Source: Micromussa lordhowensis (Eukaryota > Cnidaria > Anthozoa > Scleractinia > Lobophylliidae). Taken from it: DNA of 64,000 bases. The position numbers and the translations under genes are program-made. Below, one piece after another: positions 55,201 to 63,853 of this stretch (position 1 is the first letter of the stretch; every line of letters starts with the position of its first letter). The stretch covers positions 5,065,361-5,129,360 of the forward strand of contig OZ026600.1 of the NCBI GenBank assembly GCA_964020085.1, read 5' to 3'. The notes beneath the pieces are model-generated. The model made no database searches. It was not told the DNA's origin and saw only the letters and a list, made by a program, of their open reading frames with translations.

Positions 55201-58200
55201 TAATAATAATAATAATAAACTTCATTCCAGTGTCATAAAAACTTTAGCATGGTGTTGCTACATGTAATTGGGGACATCAATTGCGCTATACTTTCTGCTA
55301 TAGTCTGTGCGAGTCGTCACCAAAGTGATTTTTCCTATCTTTTACCTTCATTGTTATTATTGCCAGGTAACTAGTTTTCAATGTTCAAGTGTTGTTACGC
55401 TATGAAACCAATTGTCTTATCTTTGCCAAATTATTGTTGTCATGATCTAGATACATATCTTCAGTGCAAGTAGTTTCAGTTCAGCCTTTCAACTATATAC
55501 CGTTACTTTGGATGTAATGTTCTTAGCATCCTTTGTATGCTACAAGTTGTTACTTAATGTCTATTAGTTCTTTTGGAAACCACCTTATTAGTCGTTAAGT
55601 GCCGATTATTTTGTCTGTTACATGTACATGCCTGTGTATCTAAATTCTGTGATTAAATGTGTTTTAAACATTTTCTGCAAGTGGAGTTCGAATCGTCTAT
55701 CGCCTCGCACATCGCTACCCCTGTAATTGTTAAGTTTCCGAGTAAGAAGCAACCTTAGGATCTTGGCAGTTACAATGTTGAAGGTGATTCTGATTGTCAA
55801 AGAAAATGACTTATAGCTTATTTACCAAGTCCACAAGTAGAGGGCTAGAAATCTCCTTCAAATGATGTATTCCAAAGTTTCCAATTTTTTACAAGTGTTT
55901 ACAAAGTATGCATGGTTGGGTTACAACTTGGCTGTAAACTTGACATTTTTCATCAGGAAATATTTTATTATATCTTGTTCAATTTTCAATGTTTCCCTCA
56001 TATTTTATGTATAAAGTGTGCATGTGCTTGATTAATAGCTCTCTTTGGAAAAGAGTGATAGCTTGGGAACGAAGTCGCGCCACAAGTGCTTATGGGATTA
56101 TTTGGGGGGGGGGGCATGGGTCAAAACAAACATGGCGGAATTTAGTGCAGAATGTCATAGTGTAGGGATTGTAGTGGTGACAGCAAGGTTTTAACAGAGC
56201 TAGATAGCAATAAGATCGAAGTTATTGTTTTAGATGATCAAAAGTCAAGAGAGTTGAGGAGAATTCGAACGATGTGTACCACTGTTTATTTATACAATGT
56301 TGTGAATAAATACATGTGAATGTGGACGCGTGGCAAAATGAGGAACAAATAGTTGAGAAATAGAACTGAGAAATGACATCACACTGTCACAAGGCTGGGA
56401 GTTCTGCAGTCTTTCGAAGGCGATATTAAAGACTGCAAAACTCCCAGCCTTGTGTTGTGTCCTCATTTCGCCATGTCCGCATTCACATGTATTTATTTAC
56501 AACATCGTATAAATAAACAGCGGAACACGTCTTTGAATTCTGCTCACTTCTCTTGACTTTTGATTGTCTAAAACAGTAACTTTGATCTTATTGCTATCTA
56601 GCTCTGTTAAAACCTTGCTGTCACCACTACAATCCATGCTATGACATTCTGCTCTAAATTCCGCCATGTTTGTTTTGACCCATGCCCCCCAAATAATCCC
56701 ATAAGCGCTTGCGGCGCAACTTCATTCCCAAGCTATCACTCTTTTCCAAAGTGAGCTATATAATTGTCGCAAGCTTGTAAGACTGCATAGGTTATTTAAT
56801 TTTCAATAGATTTACATGTATGTTAATGATGAGAACAAGCAATACTGACACAAAGAAAGGTTGCCCTGTAAAGGCTAGTTTCTGGCGTGTCTAATTGGAA
56901 AGCCTGCAAATCAATATAGACTTGTTGCAGATGAGTATATCCTTAACTCTTTGCTAGAGAGGTGAATTACAGACCATATCTTGTGTACTGCTGTGGTAAT
57001 CTTAGGAACTTGGATGGAAATTTGGTCAATGATCAAGAAAGGTTAGTTTGTTTAAGACAGCTAACCTTGACAAACGTTCGTGCTTTCAAGTTGTGTAGTG
57101 TAAACATACAGTCATGTAGGTAACATTTTTTTCCTTTTCTATGTACACATAGAATGCTTGCAAGACTGCTTGATCAAGCTTTCAAGCGGATAGGCCATCC
57201 CTCCCAAGGACAACACCTTCAACTTGTGTCCATTTTACACCATCTTTGTTCTGATTCCGATCCTTGTGATCAGGTATGAAATTGGGATTTCTTAAAAGTA
57301 TATATTTAAAAATAATGTACAGGGCTCTTGTTTTCTTAGTTTTTAAAAGAATGGGTAACAAATTTACAAGACATAGTGGATGATGTGTACTAAAGGTATC
57401 CGCAGTAGAATATCAATCAATACCCTTCATTAATACCCTTGATCGATTCTCGATCGTCACTGTGGTTGACACTCAAGCGACACTTGATCAATTGAGTGTT
57501 GACTGAGTGTCAGCCAAGTATCAATCGAAATGTTCATCAAGTGTCAATCAAGATGTCTATTGAGGGTTGATCGAGGGTATCAATCGACCCTTGACTGCAC
57601 ATGCCTTTAGTACACATGATCTGACATAGCTATTAATAGTATTTTACTGAATACATGGGTTTTCAGTCAGAGATCAATATCAAGTTAACAAATCCCTTGA
57701 GGTTCATATTGAATTTAATAGCTTGGCCAAGTAGTTCTGGTAATGCAGTTAGTTCCAGGTCATAAGAATAATTATATTATTTTTTTCTACAGGCAACCCA
57801 AGCTGATGACCTTGGTAAGTAGACCATTTGCATTTATGATCATGAAAATGTTAATTAAAGCTGTTACAAGAAAAGCCCGCTTTTGATCACATCTGCAGGG
57901 TAACTTATGCACAGGAACTGTGGTTTGTACATACAGTTAAATGTGGTTTGACAGCTTAGGTGACAACCGACTTACATCGTTTATAGAGCAGTTTTCAGTT
58001 GAGCACCATAAAACCAAAACCAAATTATCACAAGCAATAGGGAGCTTAAGCAAAGGCGTTTTTGAGCAACTTAAGGAAGTGGACATTTCTCATTTTTGGG
58101 CAGTGGATGCGCTCTAATTTTCAAGTAAATCGTCTCCATAAGAGCAAAGACACTTACAAATGTTGTATTACAAATGTGGTAGCACCAAGGCAAGTAACGA

Positions 58201-60825
58201 GGGAAAACGTCTCATTTCCGGTTGCCTTACGTTGCTTAAAAACGCCTTTGCTTAAGCTCCCTAATACTGCTAGCCATGATAACCACTGGCATGAGAAAAT
58301 CAATTCATGGGTTTTCTTTTCTTTCCTTTTTGAGTATGGGGCTCCGCTTGGCAGCTCTTCGGGTAGACAAGAGGTTTCATGTGAAAGAAACATTGCATTT
58401 GTTTATTACTTTAGATTGCAACATGTTACTGGAATCAGAGAGCTTCTACATTCCAGTTCCTTCGTCAGATGTAGAACAAACAGAATCTGGTGAGTTCTCT
58501 CTTTTGATAAATCATTGTACAAAATAATAAGTTCCCTGTCTTGATGGTGTTTTATGCTAGTTGTGAACATATCTCATACTAGAATCTTACAATGTAGAAC
58601 TTGAGGAAGAGCTCATACATGGTTACCAGTTGTCTCCATCATATTGTACCTTATCCAGTTCTGGCCCTCTCTTTGTCGCGCAACTCATGCAACTTGATGT
58701 TCTCAGGCTCGCGAGAGAATCCTCTCCCGAGAGCGTAACGTTGCGTGACAGAGATAAGGCTAGAACTAGACTAATTGTACCCAGTGGCAGTCTCGGTACT
58801 TTGATGCGATTTCTGGTAAACTTTGAAAAGGAATTCTCTGCCTGCACAAATTTCTCCTGTTTGAAGGTTATGCAAGCTGCATGCACAGTTTTGGAAAAAC
58901 TAATAAGCCAATAAGCTAATTGAAAGAATAATAATTAAAAAATAAGCCAATATAATTAATGTATGTGTACCTGTGATAGATCCCTAAGATGGATAATTTT
59001 CTGTCCGTAGTCAATAGATTTGGGCATTTTTGCCGTTTAAGCAAGCTGTCTTAACAAAATCCTTTATCTATCTATCATTCAAGATGATCCCATAATGACC
59101 GAAGAAGAAGCCATCCGACTGTTTAGTTTAGCAGCTACCATTATTCAAGCTCATGTACGTGGCTACTTAGTGCGAAAAAAGTTTGACTTCTGTCAGTACC
59201 GACGAAGGAAATATGCTGCAGCATCCATCCAGGCAGTTTGGTACAAAAGCTCATTTCATTTTGATCTCTCATATTGAACCGCTTTCCCTTCCACTTTTCC
59301 ACTGCTTTGTCTCCCTTCCCTTGTTTTTCCTTTCCCCACCTGCCGTTCTTTTCCCCTTTACCTTCCACTACATTCTCTTTCCTTCCTCCTTCATATTCAC
59401 TCTTCCCTGACGCCAATCCTTGCCTTCATTTTCTCCCCTTTCCCTTTTCTCTCTTGTTACCTTTCATTTCCCTTTCCATCCCTTCCCATCCCGTCCCTTT
59501 TCTTCTCCTTAGCTTCCTTTCTTTTCACATCCGTCCCTGGCCCTTTTCTGTCCCTTTCTTCCTACCCTTCCCATTCTTTTCTTTTCCCACCCGTTCCGTT
59601 CAGTCTAAGCTTCCTTTAACTACTAATTAACTACAATTTATGTTAATCTTCCTTCGTAGGAAGGGATACCGTGCTCGTACAAGGGACATTAAAGTTATCA
59701 ACATTAGGAATGAGCTAAGAGTCAGAAGGTTGATTTCCCTCATAACCAATTTATACAGCACATTAGAGAGGTAAACATACGTGACTACAGATTTCAGCAA
59801 ATGTAGTTAGTTACTCAAATATTATTCAAGTGGCTTAAGTATTGATTGTTTTTCATTGCCTTCACTGCAGAGAACATGAAGATGCTGTAAAAGGCAGGGA
59901 ACAGTTGAAGACAGCTATAAAATATCTTTGGCAGCAGGTGCTGGTAGCTGCAGTTTTATGAAACAATTTTCCTGTGATTATTTTAAAATGGATTACTATT
60001 ACCTAACCTACTTTTACTTCTGAATCAGTTTTTTCATATAGCACTTTTCACTTGAGTGTCGAAAAGTACATGGTTTTGCATTACAATGCTACATGATTGC
60101 CTTAAAAAAACTTGCACCACTTTTTCATCCAATCAGAAGTAAAGCCAAAACCAATTGCAACTCTCTCGCACATGGTTTCCCGCGCTTTGCCTCAGCTACA
60201 GTGTACATGTATTTACTATGCGTTTTGATTGGTTCATTGGATTTTCTATGTTCTTCTGTGATTGGCCAGAGTGATAACTTTGGTTTGGTTTTGCAACACT
60301 CAATTGAAAACTACTCATGTACAGAATGGACTGATTTAATACATCAAGTGAAAAAGCAAAATAGTAAAATAGTAAAATAGTAACATCATCAGCAACTACA
60401 AATGTATGTAATTATTAAATAATTAACTGAATCAAGAGGAAATAAATTAATTGTATTGTATTGTATTGTAGCAAACTTTTAAAGTGCCTTAATCAAAGGC
60501 TTGTTTGCTCCTATTAGATCACAGAACAGAAACGATTGAGTCAAATCCAGCTTCACAAAGAACAAGTCAAGGCAGCAATTAAGATTCAAGCTTGGTGGTG
60601 AGTATGAAAAGTTTCGACCACTTTCAAATTTATCTGGGACCCTTCGTGCTGAGAGACTCACAGGGGGAAATGGGGATGTACTAATATCAAAGTACCGGTA
60701 GTTATTTAGCAATTATTGAATAAGGCTGAGTAGGATATGAAGAATTCTGTAGAAGAAGGAGGGTGTTATACACAGAGTCGAAAGGCCGAGGTGGATAATA
60801 CCCTCCAAGATCTGCAGAATTCTTC

Positions 60826-60862
<37 letters not shown>

Positions 60863-63853
60863 ATTCATTCAAAATATTTCCGGGTTCTTAAAGGAGTTTC
60901 GCCTATTTGCTCTTTGTTTTTTCGCTCACTAAATATAAGATAATATCGTCCCCAGGTTTTCTTGGTCAACGGTTCAATAATCTGCAGCGGGCTGCACTTT
61001 TGACATCATTGGTTCAATAATCTGAAGAGGGCTGCACTATAGACCAATTTCGATATATTAAAATTCAGACTTAAACAATAGACCTCAGTACGAGGCTCGT
61101 GGGAATAAATACAGAGTTTGTGGAGGGTTATTCCCAAGAGCCTCGTGCTGAGGTCTATTGATTGAGACTGAATTTCAATATATCGAAATTGGTCTATTGA
61201 AGTCATTGATTCAATATGGCGAAGATTCTTTCCAAATTTGGTGAACAGCAGCCGGTTATGGTAAATTATGTGTGTGGTTTTAATCAATCAGAAATGGGGA
61301 AATATTTTGATTGAATAATAATTGATCTTACTGGTCTGTCTTGTTCTTGCCTTGTTTAAAGTATGTGCATGCAGGGCCAATATCTCCTAGTGTAGATCTT
61401 ATATATCGAAACTTTATAAAAATTTCTTCTTGCCATTATTTTTCCCAAGACAGATTAACTGATATTTTTACAGTAGATCTCCCTTCGAAATGTCTAGGCA
61501 ACAAATAAGGTCGCATGCCCCGTTAATTTTTTTTCAGTATTTCCGGGAATGACTTCCTTGAAATATTTATAGTAAGCTTAATTCAAAGAAAGTGATATCA
61601 ACAATCAAACTTGAGGGATGTAGCATGCAAGTTTGTTTTGTTTTCTTAGTTTTCCATGCATTTTTTTTTCAAAACCTGTCAAATTTAACGCGAACATTTA
61701 CTGAGGTCATTTATTTTATTTTCTTCGGTTTCAGGAGGGGATGTATGTGTAAAAAGGTAAATGACTCGGTCTTTGATGCAAGTTTGTGGTGAATGGAGGA
61801 CATTAAATGGAGAGCGTCTCTCACTTAAAAATTACTATGATGGGGCTTAGTGAAAACTAAAACTTCCTTTATTATCTTACAGTGGAAGGAAAAAACAACA
61901 AAGGCAATAAATGCAAAGGAATATCAACTAAAAAAAGAGAAAACACAGTGACTTAAAAGATTCAAAATTTTAACCAAAATGGCAATTTTGACTTAATTTG
62001 TCACTGAATCAAATTTGATGACCTGTATTTCACTTCCATCTGTACTTCTTCCCTTTTTTGCTTTGGAGTATCTGTTTATCTAATTTATTTGTATAGTTGG
62101 TGGCATTTGGGTATATAACTAGGACATTAAGAAGGAGACTTCTCGATAATTAGCCGTAGAGCTGTCCCTTAAACGGTCCCAAGTTGTCAAAACTGCCGTT
62201 ACGTTGGGCCGTAACAAAATGCGTCGCTGCACGTAACGAAGTCTGGCATGACAATTCAAATAACTGCTGCACAGAAGACTACAATGATCATTGCTAACTT
62301 CTCACCTTGCAATAGCAAATTTACGAGGTTATGAGAATTAAGGACTTGGTCATTACCACAAAGGAAGATTGAATTGTGCCAAACGTGCTACTAAGAGTCA
62401 GAACATAACTAACACTTCTCAAAACATTGTTGTGTCATTGTTGTAGGCGTTTCCTCACAAGAGTGTGAACAGAGATAAAGTTACCATACTCTTTTCATTA
62501 TGTCGCAAGCTACAGTTGCAGGTAATAATAGGTGTATTTAATCACATAACTAGTTGTGCGAGTGAGCAAGACAAACGAAATCCTGCTCTGTTATCGACTA
62601 CCAGAACTGGTTTGAAGGGAATAGACGGGATAAGTGACTCTGTTCCGCGGTCCTGCACGAAAATGGTGTTTTATAGACCCTTTTTAAATTTTAATTTGAA
62701 ATCTTACCGGTATTTATAGTGGTCATTCACTTAGCTGTACAAGCTAAAAGCTTAGCTAGTTTACAGGCATGCCACTGAAACAAAGGAAACAAATATTTCA
62801 AATGAACGTAAATTAGTTAAAAATCCCAACTGGCAGGAGGCAGACCAGTTGGCTATTTACAAAGCGTGACCGAGGATTTGAACTCGGGACTACCGAGAAA
62901 CAACTCCTGCTAGTGGCAGGGTGGAGGCCTTGAACCCGGGACCTCCAGATTACAACACCTGCGCCCTAAACCACTCGGCCACGCTGTCTCCTCTTTAGAC
63001 ATAAGGGTTATTTAGCAAGCTTTGTTAAGTCAAGATGGAATTTACATTGGCTTCGATCTTTCCTGCGTGTTTGCCAACTTCGATGGACCGGGTTGTTCAA
63101 AGCCCGATTAAGCTAACCCAGGGTTAGCGAGAATTTTGATTTCATTTTGTATTTTTTCGGTGAGATTTTCTGTTTACTTATTTTGTCCTTCAGTTTTGAG
63201 CTCGAGCAATCTCAAATTACACAAAAGATAAGAAGTGAGAAACATTTTTAAACAAGAAAAGTTGATGCTTTGGTGAACTTTTAATCCTGGGTTAGTCTTA
63301 ACCAGCTTTCGAACAACCTGGCTCAGGATTGCAAACACTTAATGAGCTCACCAGTGGACACATGATCCCCATGTCTCGGTAAGTACTTGGTGTATCCCTT
63401 ATCATAGTGTATTTAGAACGTAGCATAATATATTTATCCTTATTACATGTGTATAGTGTATTAGATACACTATAATATCTGGAAGGGATACATGAAGTAC
63501 TTAGGCATGTCTCGGAACATACTTAAACAAATAAAGTACAAGTAAAGCATGTGTTTGTTGGTTTGTTTCTTATTTTTGTTCACCGTTGTTATTTTTTGGA
63601 TTTACATTGGAGATAATAAGCTCAATATAGCCTATGAAAGTTTTCTTTGTGTTGGAGCTACTGTTTTCCTGCTTTGTGTCATTTCAAGCTTTTTGTTTTC
63701 TTTCTTTAACGTCATTGCTGAGTTTTACAGGTTGTTACACCGAGCAACAGGGATTTGTTGTTCGAGTGTCCGGTGTTCATTCATAACAAGTTTTGTACTC
63801 TTCTCCTTGACAGTTGGATGTCATCACATCACAGCTAAATGAAATCACGAAAG
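42677..63853 (+). CDS. CEP97: CEP97-like leucine-rich repeat and IQ-motif centrosomal protein
   Basis: CEP97 (also LRRIQ2) caps centrioles with CP110 and restrains cilium formation in animals; that role is inferred here from family membership. Twenty-one candidate exons read in phase from ATG 42677. The N-terminal half is seven to eight LRRs of 22-residue type (LSLCGNHIVDMKGIS, LDLSNNSIVAIEGVS, LNLSGNSIEQIENL and so on), capped by NYRPYLVYCCGNLRNLDG, then HPSQGQHLQLVSILHHLC as in CEP97. Three IQ motifs follow: residues 348-360, 376-386 and 462-473. After the second IQ comes a charged helix ending in KYLWQQ, again CEP97-like. Uncertain: the exon 8 donor, a 24-base microexon, and the 3' end. 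One path ends at TGA 61949-61951 (495 residues); another skips to exons at 62447 and 63814 and leaves the window. LRRIQ3 is a less likely identity. Confidence 0.8.
42779..42893. mobile_element. GGATAAC-rich hairpin MITE
   Basis: GTTCAAAGGCTGGATAACGC at the left and GGATAACATTATCCACCTTTTGAAC at the right are inverted, with several TATCCA / TGGATA words between. Located in intron 1 of the CEP97-like gene, 26 bases after the exon. Confidence 0.75.
43405..43695 (-). mobile_element. tRNA-derived SINE
   Basis: The minus strand carries the SINE order seen at 47667: GAGGTGAAGTGGCCTGATGG head, CGGGTTCAGGCCCTGGCTGG, GTTCTTGGTCAAGACACTTG, CATCCCATCCAGGGTGGGGT and CAGAAACTGGGATAAGCTC. Located in CEP97-like intron 1. 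Confidence 0.75.
45337..45485. mobile_element. Hairpin MITE
   Basis: AGGTCAAAATGAAATTCAGG at the left is mirrored by CCTGAATTTCATTTTGACCT at the right. Located in CEP97-like intron 3. Confidence 0.8.
45866..46082. mobile_element. Fold-back element (TGTGTACTAAAGG family), partial copy
   Basis: Interior words GATCAATACCCTTGATCAAG, GTGTCGACTGACTCATATGC and GTGTCAATTGAGTGTTGATT match the family; the right end is lost. It ends 62 bases before exon 5. Confidence 0.6.
46678..46710 (-). ncRNA. Hammerhead-like motif, decayed PLE remnant
   Basis: The minus strand reads GCTCTGACAAAGGGC, TAAC, GCTCGAA, with the downstream part lost. No other PLE sequence is beside it. It lies about 55 bases left of the large TIR element. 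Confidence 0.3.
46790..47522 (+). repeat. Left subterminal satellite, 6 units of 117-132 bp
   Basis: The word CTAGTGGCGA occurs at 46829, 46950, 47082, 47214, 47331 and 47463. Each unit also has ACTTAGCGTAAAATACACC, ATATGGGGTAGGGTAAG and a run of TCGAGTCG / CGACTCG palindromes whose length varies between units, which explains the changing period. Confidence 0.9.
47667..47983 (+). mobile_element. Complete tRNA-derived SINE with 12-bp target duplication
   Basis: Flanked by CTTGTTATAAAC at 47655-47666 and 47984-47995. Head GGTGGCCTCATGGTTAGTGC, B-box-like GTTCGAGCC, body TTCTTGGGCAAGACACTTTA and end TTTTTTCT. It is the best-bounded copy of the family also seen at 21090, 22581 and 43405, and it landed inside the TIR element. 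Confidence 0.9.
48164..48235 (+). CDS. Short ORF starting MAERIGNEIDLIEKLV (function unknown)
   Basis: Twenty-three codons from ATG 48164 to TGA 48233-48235. A near-identical start (MAERILNEIDLIENLVI) is at 47613, in the duplicated segment split by the SINE. Conservation of the frame between the two copies hints that it is the first exon of an element-encoded protein, with a possible donor at ATAA|GTATAT. I do not recognise the product. Confidence 0.3.
   Translation: MAERIGNEIDLIEKLVISIFSKI
48440..48873 (+). pseudogene. Unrecognised ORF pair, apparently frameshifted
   Basis: After an acceptor-like CCGTTTAG (to about 48434) one frame reads DVTIIFDQNNDTNRMAALKM through LSKKEVSDRRRELLKDL to MQAVFW. 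A second frame, overlapping it, reads ERSEWKRVFSVEALAQ, then FFKLALFFIGNGCARILF and IDFVVNNEDILSRKWFYFD to TAA at 48871-48873. Both look protein-like (charged helices, one hydrophobic stretch), and a single shift near 48640 could join them. No homology is recognised. They are the only candidate coding part of the TIR element. Confidence 0.35.
49080..49700 (+). repeat. Diverged repeats with CACAGCGCGAG words
   Basis: Three spaced variants: CCCAGACAGCGCGAATT, GTCCCACACAGCGCGAGTT and GTCCCACACACCGCGAGAT, each followed by TCGTATCGAGC / TCGTATCAAAC. They look like older relatives of the units at 49700-50110. Confidence 0.6.
49700..50125 (+). repeat. Internal satellite, three ~130-bp units
   Basis: The word ACTCGTAACGAG occurs at 49741, 49871 and 50011. 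Each unit has TCCGCTCTTCG, CGTATCATTTGTTTGCACAC and GTGTATCATGCTTGGG. The third unit is longer because CTTGGGTTTG is doubled. Confidence 0.9.
50178..50486 (+). repeat. Right subterminal satellite, 144-bp unit
   Basis: Two full units start at 50178 and 50322 (GAGTCGAGTCGACAAGCG) and a partial one at about 50466. They contain CATCCATGAGTTTACTTCC and CGACTAGACTTCCGG, different from the left satellite apart from the TCGAGTCG words. Confidence 0.85.
50520..50900. repeat. Diverged relative of the fold-back family
   Basis: Dense TTGACTGATA, GGCTGATA and TATCAGTCAATA words in both orientations, built like the TGTGTACTAAAGG family but without its ends. It directly follows the TIR element. Confidence 0.4.
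51833..51880 (+). mobile_element. Possible SINE fragment
   Basis: CATTCCATCCCAGTGGAGTA and GTAATACTCCTACAC resemble the GCATCCCATCCAGGG / AGTAGAAATACTCC part of the SINE family. Short and diverged. Confidence 0.35.
52953..53326. mobile_element. Fold-back element (TGTGTACTAAAGG family), copy 3
   Basis: Starts TGTACTAAAAGCATCC and ends GGGATGCCTTTAGTACACA. Between are GATCAACACTC, CAATTGACAGTCGG and GTGTCGACCAACTCATATGC type words. Located in CEP97-like intron 8, 33 bases left of the next element. Confidence 0.8.
53359..54076. mobile_element. 718-bp element with perfect 31-bp terminal inverted repeats
   Basis: Left ACGACTTCACCACGGACAAA (53359-53389 in full) is repeated exactly and inverted at 54046-54076. 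It contains a minus-strand ORF with a Tudor-like domain (53746-54018) and a GGGG-loop hairpin near 53395. No transposase. The target duplication is not clear (ATG at both sides at best). Confidence 0.85.
53746..54018 (-). CDS. Small ORF with Tudor/Tudor-knot-like domain
   Basis: A 90-residue frame: residues 20-70 read LAMDCRVTRVDEEGIWCPC, TVQEVSSDSVIVSFDGWN and AEWNRRISDPREIRNRT. This resembles the Tudor-knot/MBT-type barrel where a (W/Y)xPxxV strand is followed by V.(Y/F)DGW and W(I). Such domains bind methylated histone tails or nucleic acid. Whether this is translated is unknown; it may be one exon of a captured gene. The C-terminus is basic (KRKRR). Confidence 0.45.
   Translation of the reverse strand: MRNEAPSVTERHWTPLCILAMDCRVTRVDEEGIWCPCTVQEVSSDSVIVSFDGWNAEWNRRISDPREIRNRTVTDGKRKRRNLSSTKVKL
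54110..54554. mobile_element. 445-bp TIR element with TGACAG target duplication
   Basis: Ends TATACCTGCCAA and TTGGCAGGTATA, flanked by TGACAG at 54104-54109 and 54555-54560. At least six TCTCACGCCT / CTCACGCCTG words lie near the left end and one near the right. An internal block repeats CTTCGGA. No transposase. Confidence 0.9.
55143..55218 (+). repeat. (AAT)n microsatellite
   Basis: About 24 AAT units with one GAT interruption near 55199; it makes a false poly-asparagine frame. Confidence 0.95.
56036..56761. mobile_element. 725-bp fold-back element with ~330-bp arms
   Basis: The left half from ATAGCTCTCTTTGG is answered by the right half ending CCAAAGTGAGCTAT. Matching pairs include GTGATAGCTTGGGAA / TTCCCAAGCTATCAC, CATGGGTCAAAACAAACATG and its reverse, and GGCTGGGAGTTCTGCAGTC / GACTGCAAAACTCCCAGCC at the centre. 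Located in CEP97-like intron 8, about 200 bases before exon 9. Confidence 0.9.
57385..57616. mobile_element. Fold-back element (TGTGTACTAAAGG family), copy 4
   Basis: Starts TGTGTACTAAAGGTATCC and ends CATGCCTTTAGTACACA, with CAATCAATACCC / GGGTATCAATCG inside. The shortest complete copy, 232 bp. Located in CEP97-like intron 10. Confidence 0.85.
58038..58263. mobile_element. MITE with TAGGGAGCTTAAGC ends
   Basis: TAGGGAGCTTAAGCAAAGGC at the left and GCCTTTGCTTAAGCTCCCTA at the right are perfect inverted repeats, extending with CGTTTTT / AAAAACG and GAGCAAC / GTTGCTT. Located in CEP97-like intron 11. Confidence 0.9.
59278..59612 (+). repeat. Long polypyrimidine tract
   Basis: About 335 bases, overwhelmingly C and T on the plus strand, made of CCTTCC, TTTCCC and CCCTTTT words. 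It lies between the exons that carry IQ2. Long frames across it are artefacts. Confidence 0.9.
60709..60856. mobile_element. Hairpin MITE
   Basis: GCAATTATTGAATAAGGC at the left and GCCGAATTCAATAATTGC at the right, with GGATATGAAGAATTCTG / CAGAATTCTTCATATCC inside. Located in CEP97-like intron 17. Confidence 0.85.
61040..61196. mobile_element. Hairpin MITE, family A copy 2
   Basis: TAGACCAATTTCGATATATT and AATATATCGAAATTGGTCTA are perfect inverted ends; AATAGACCTCAG / CTGAGGTCTATT inside. Same family as 35988-36144 but with better-kept ends. Confidence 0.9.
61883..61951 (+). other. Possible alternative terminal exon of the CEP97-like gene
   Basis: After the acceptor TATCTTACAG the frame runs WKEKTTKAINAKEYQLKKEK and stops at TGA. 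It is lysine-rich because the DNA is A-rich, and no AATAAA follows closely, so it may be a cryptic exon. The competing exon at 62447 has equally good phase and splice signals. Confidence 0.4.
62811..63000 (-). mobile_element. tRNA-derived SINE of a second family
   Basis: The minus strand reads GGAGACAGCGTGGCCGAGTG (box A of a Leu/Ser-type tRNA) then GGTCCCGGGTTCAAGG (box B), a second T-arm-like part GTCCCGAGTTCAAATCC, and a tail with GCTTTGTAAATAGCC and CCAGTTGGGATTTTTAA. Two tRNA-like 3' halves in one unit suggest a dimeric or internally duplicated head. Confidence 0.7.
63088..63322. mobile_element. MITE with GGGTTGTTC ends
   Basis: GGGTTGTTCAAAGCCCGATT with AAGCTAACCCAGG at the left is answered by CTGGGTTAGTCTTAACC with AGCTTTCGAACAACCTGG at the right. 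Confidence 0.75.
63382..63503. repeat. Hairpin repeat
   Basis: AAGTACTTGGTGTATCCCTT at the left and AAGGGATACATGAAGTACTT at the right, with ATAGTGTAT / ATACACTAT inside. The centre ATAGTGTATTAGATACACTAT is itself a palindrome. Confidence 0.75.

Larger units (their letters stand above)
42677..57041 (+). other. CEP97: CEP97-like exons 1-9: LRR domain
   Basis: Exons at 42677-42752, 43878-43996, 44580-44682, 45571-45626, 46145-46203, 46571-46613, 51468-51581, 52664-52749 and 56958-57041. Residues 1-246. Introns follow the LRR periodicity: most exons hold about one repeat. The exon 8 donor is uncertain: CT|GTATCT after 52749 pairs in phase with the acceptor before 56958 to give WRLEVNYRPYL, while an earlier GTAG in ACCAGTAGT is possible with a shifted acceptor. 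Intron 6 (46614-51467) contains the 3755-bp TIR element; intron 8 (52750-56957) contains at least four mobile elements. Confidence 0.82.
57153..63853 (+). other. CEP97: CEP97-like exons 10-21: linker, IQ motifs, 3' alternatives
   Basis: Exons at 57153-57273, 57793-57814, 58415-58489, 58598-58621 (microexon, optional), 59084-59240, 59660-59770, 59871-59937, 60518-60597 and 61735-61756; then either 61883-61951 (terminal, TGA) or 62447-62521 and 63814-63853. IQ1 IIQAHVRGYLVRKK, IQ2 SIQAVWKGYRAR and IQ3 KIQAWWRGCMCKK are calmodulin-binding type motifs; IQ2 and IQ3 are each split by an intron in the WxG codon region. The last two exons add AFPHKSVNRDKVTILFSLC and LDVITSQLNEITK and keep the frame open to the right edge. 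Confidence 0.75.

Noticed and set aside
55040..55267. Frame with a poly-asparagine run
   Set aside because: It is the (AAT)n microsatellite read in one frame.
59274..59630. 118-codon proline/phenylalanine/serine-rich frame
   Set aside because: Produced entirely by the polypyrimidine tract.
42677..61951. LRRIQ3 or another LRR-IQ protein instead of CEP97
   Set aside because: The RPYLVYCCGNLRNLDG cap, the PSQGQHLQLV segment and the charged helix after IQ2 fit CEP97 better; still not certain without alignment.
63549..63842. Plus-strand 97-codon hydrophobic frame near the right edge
   Set aside because: T-rich intron sequence; the in-phase exon LDVITSQLNEITK with proper splice sites overlaps its end in a different frame.
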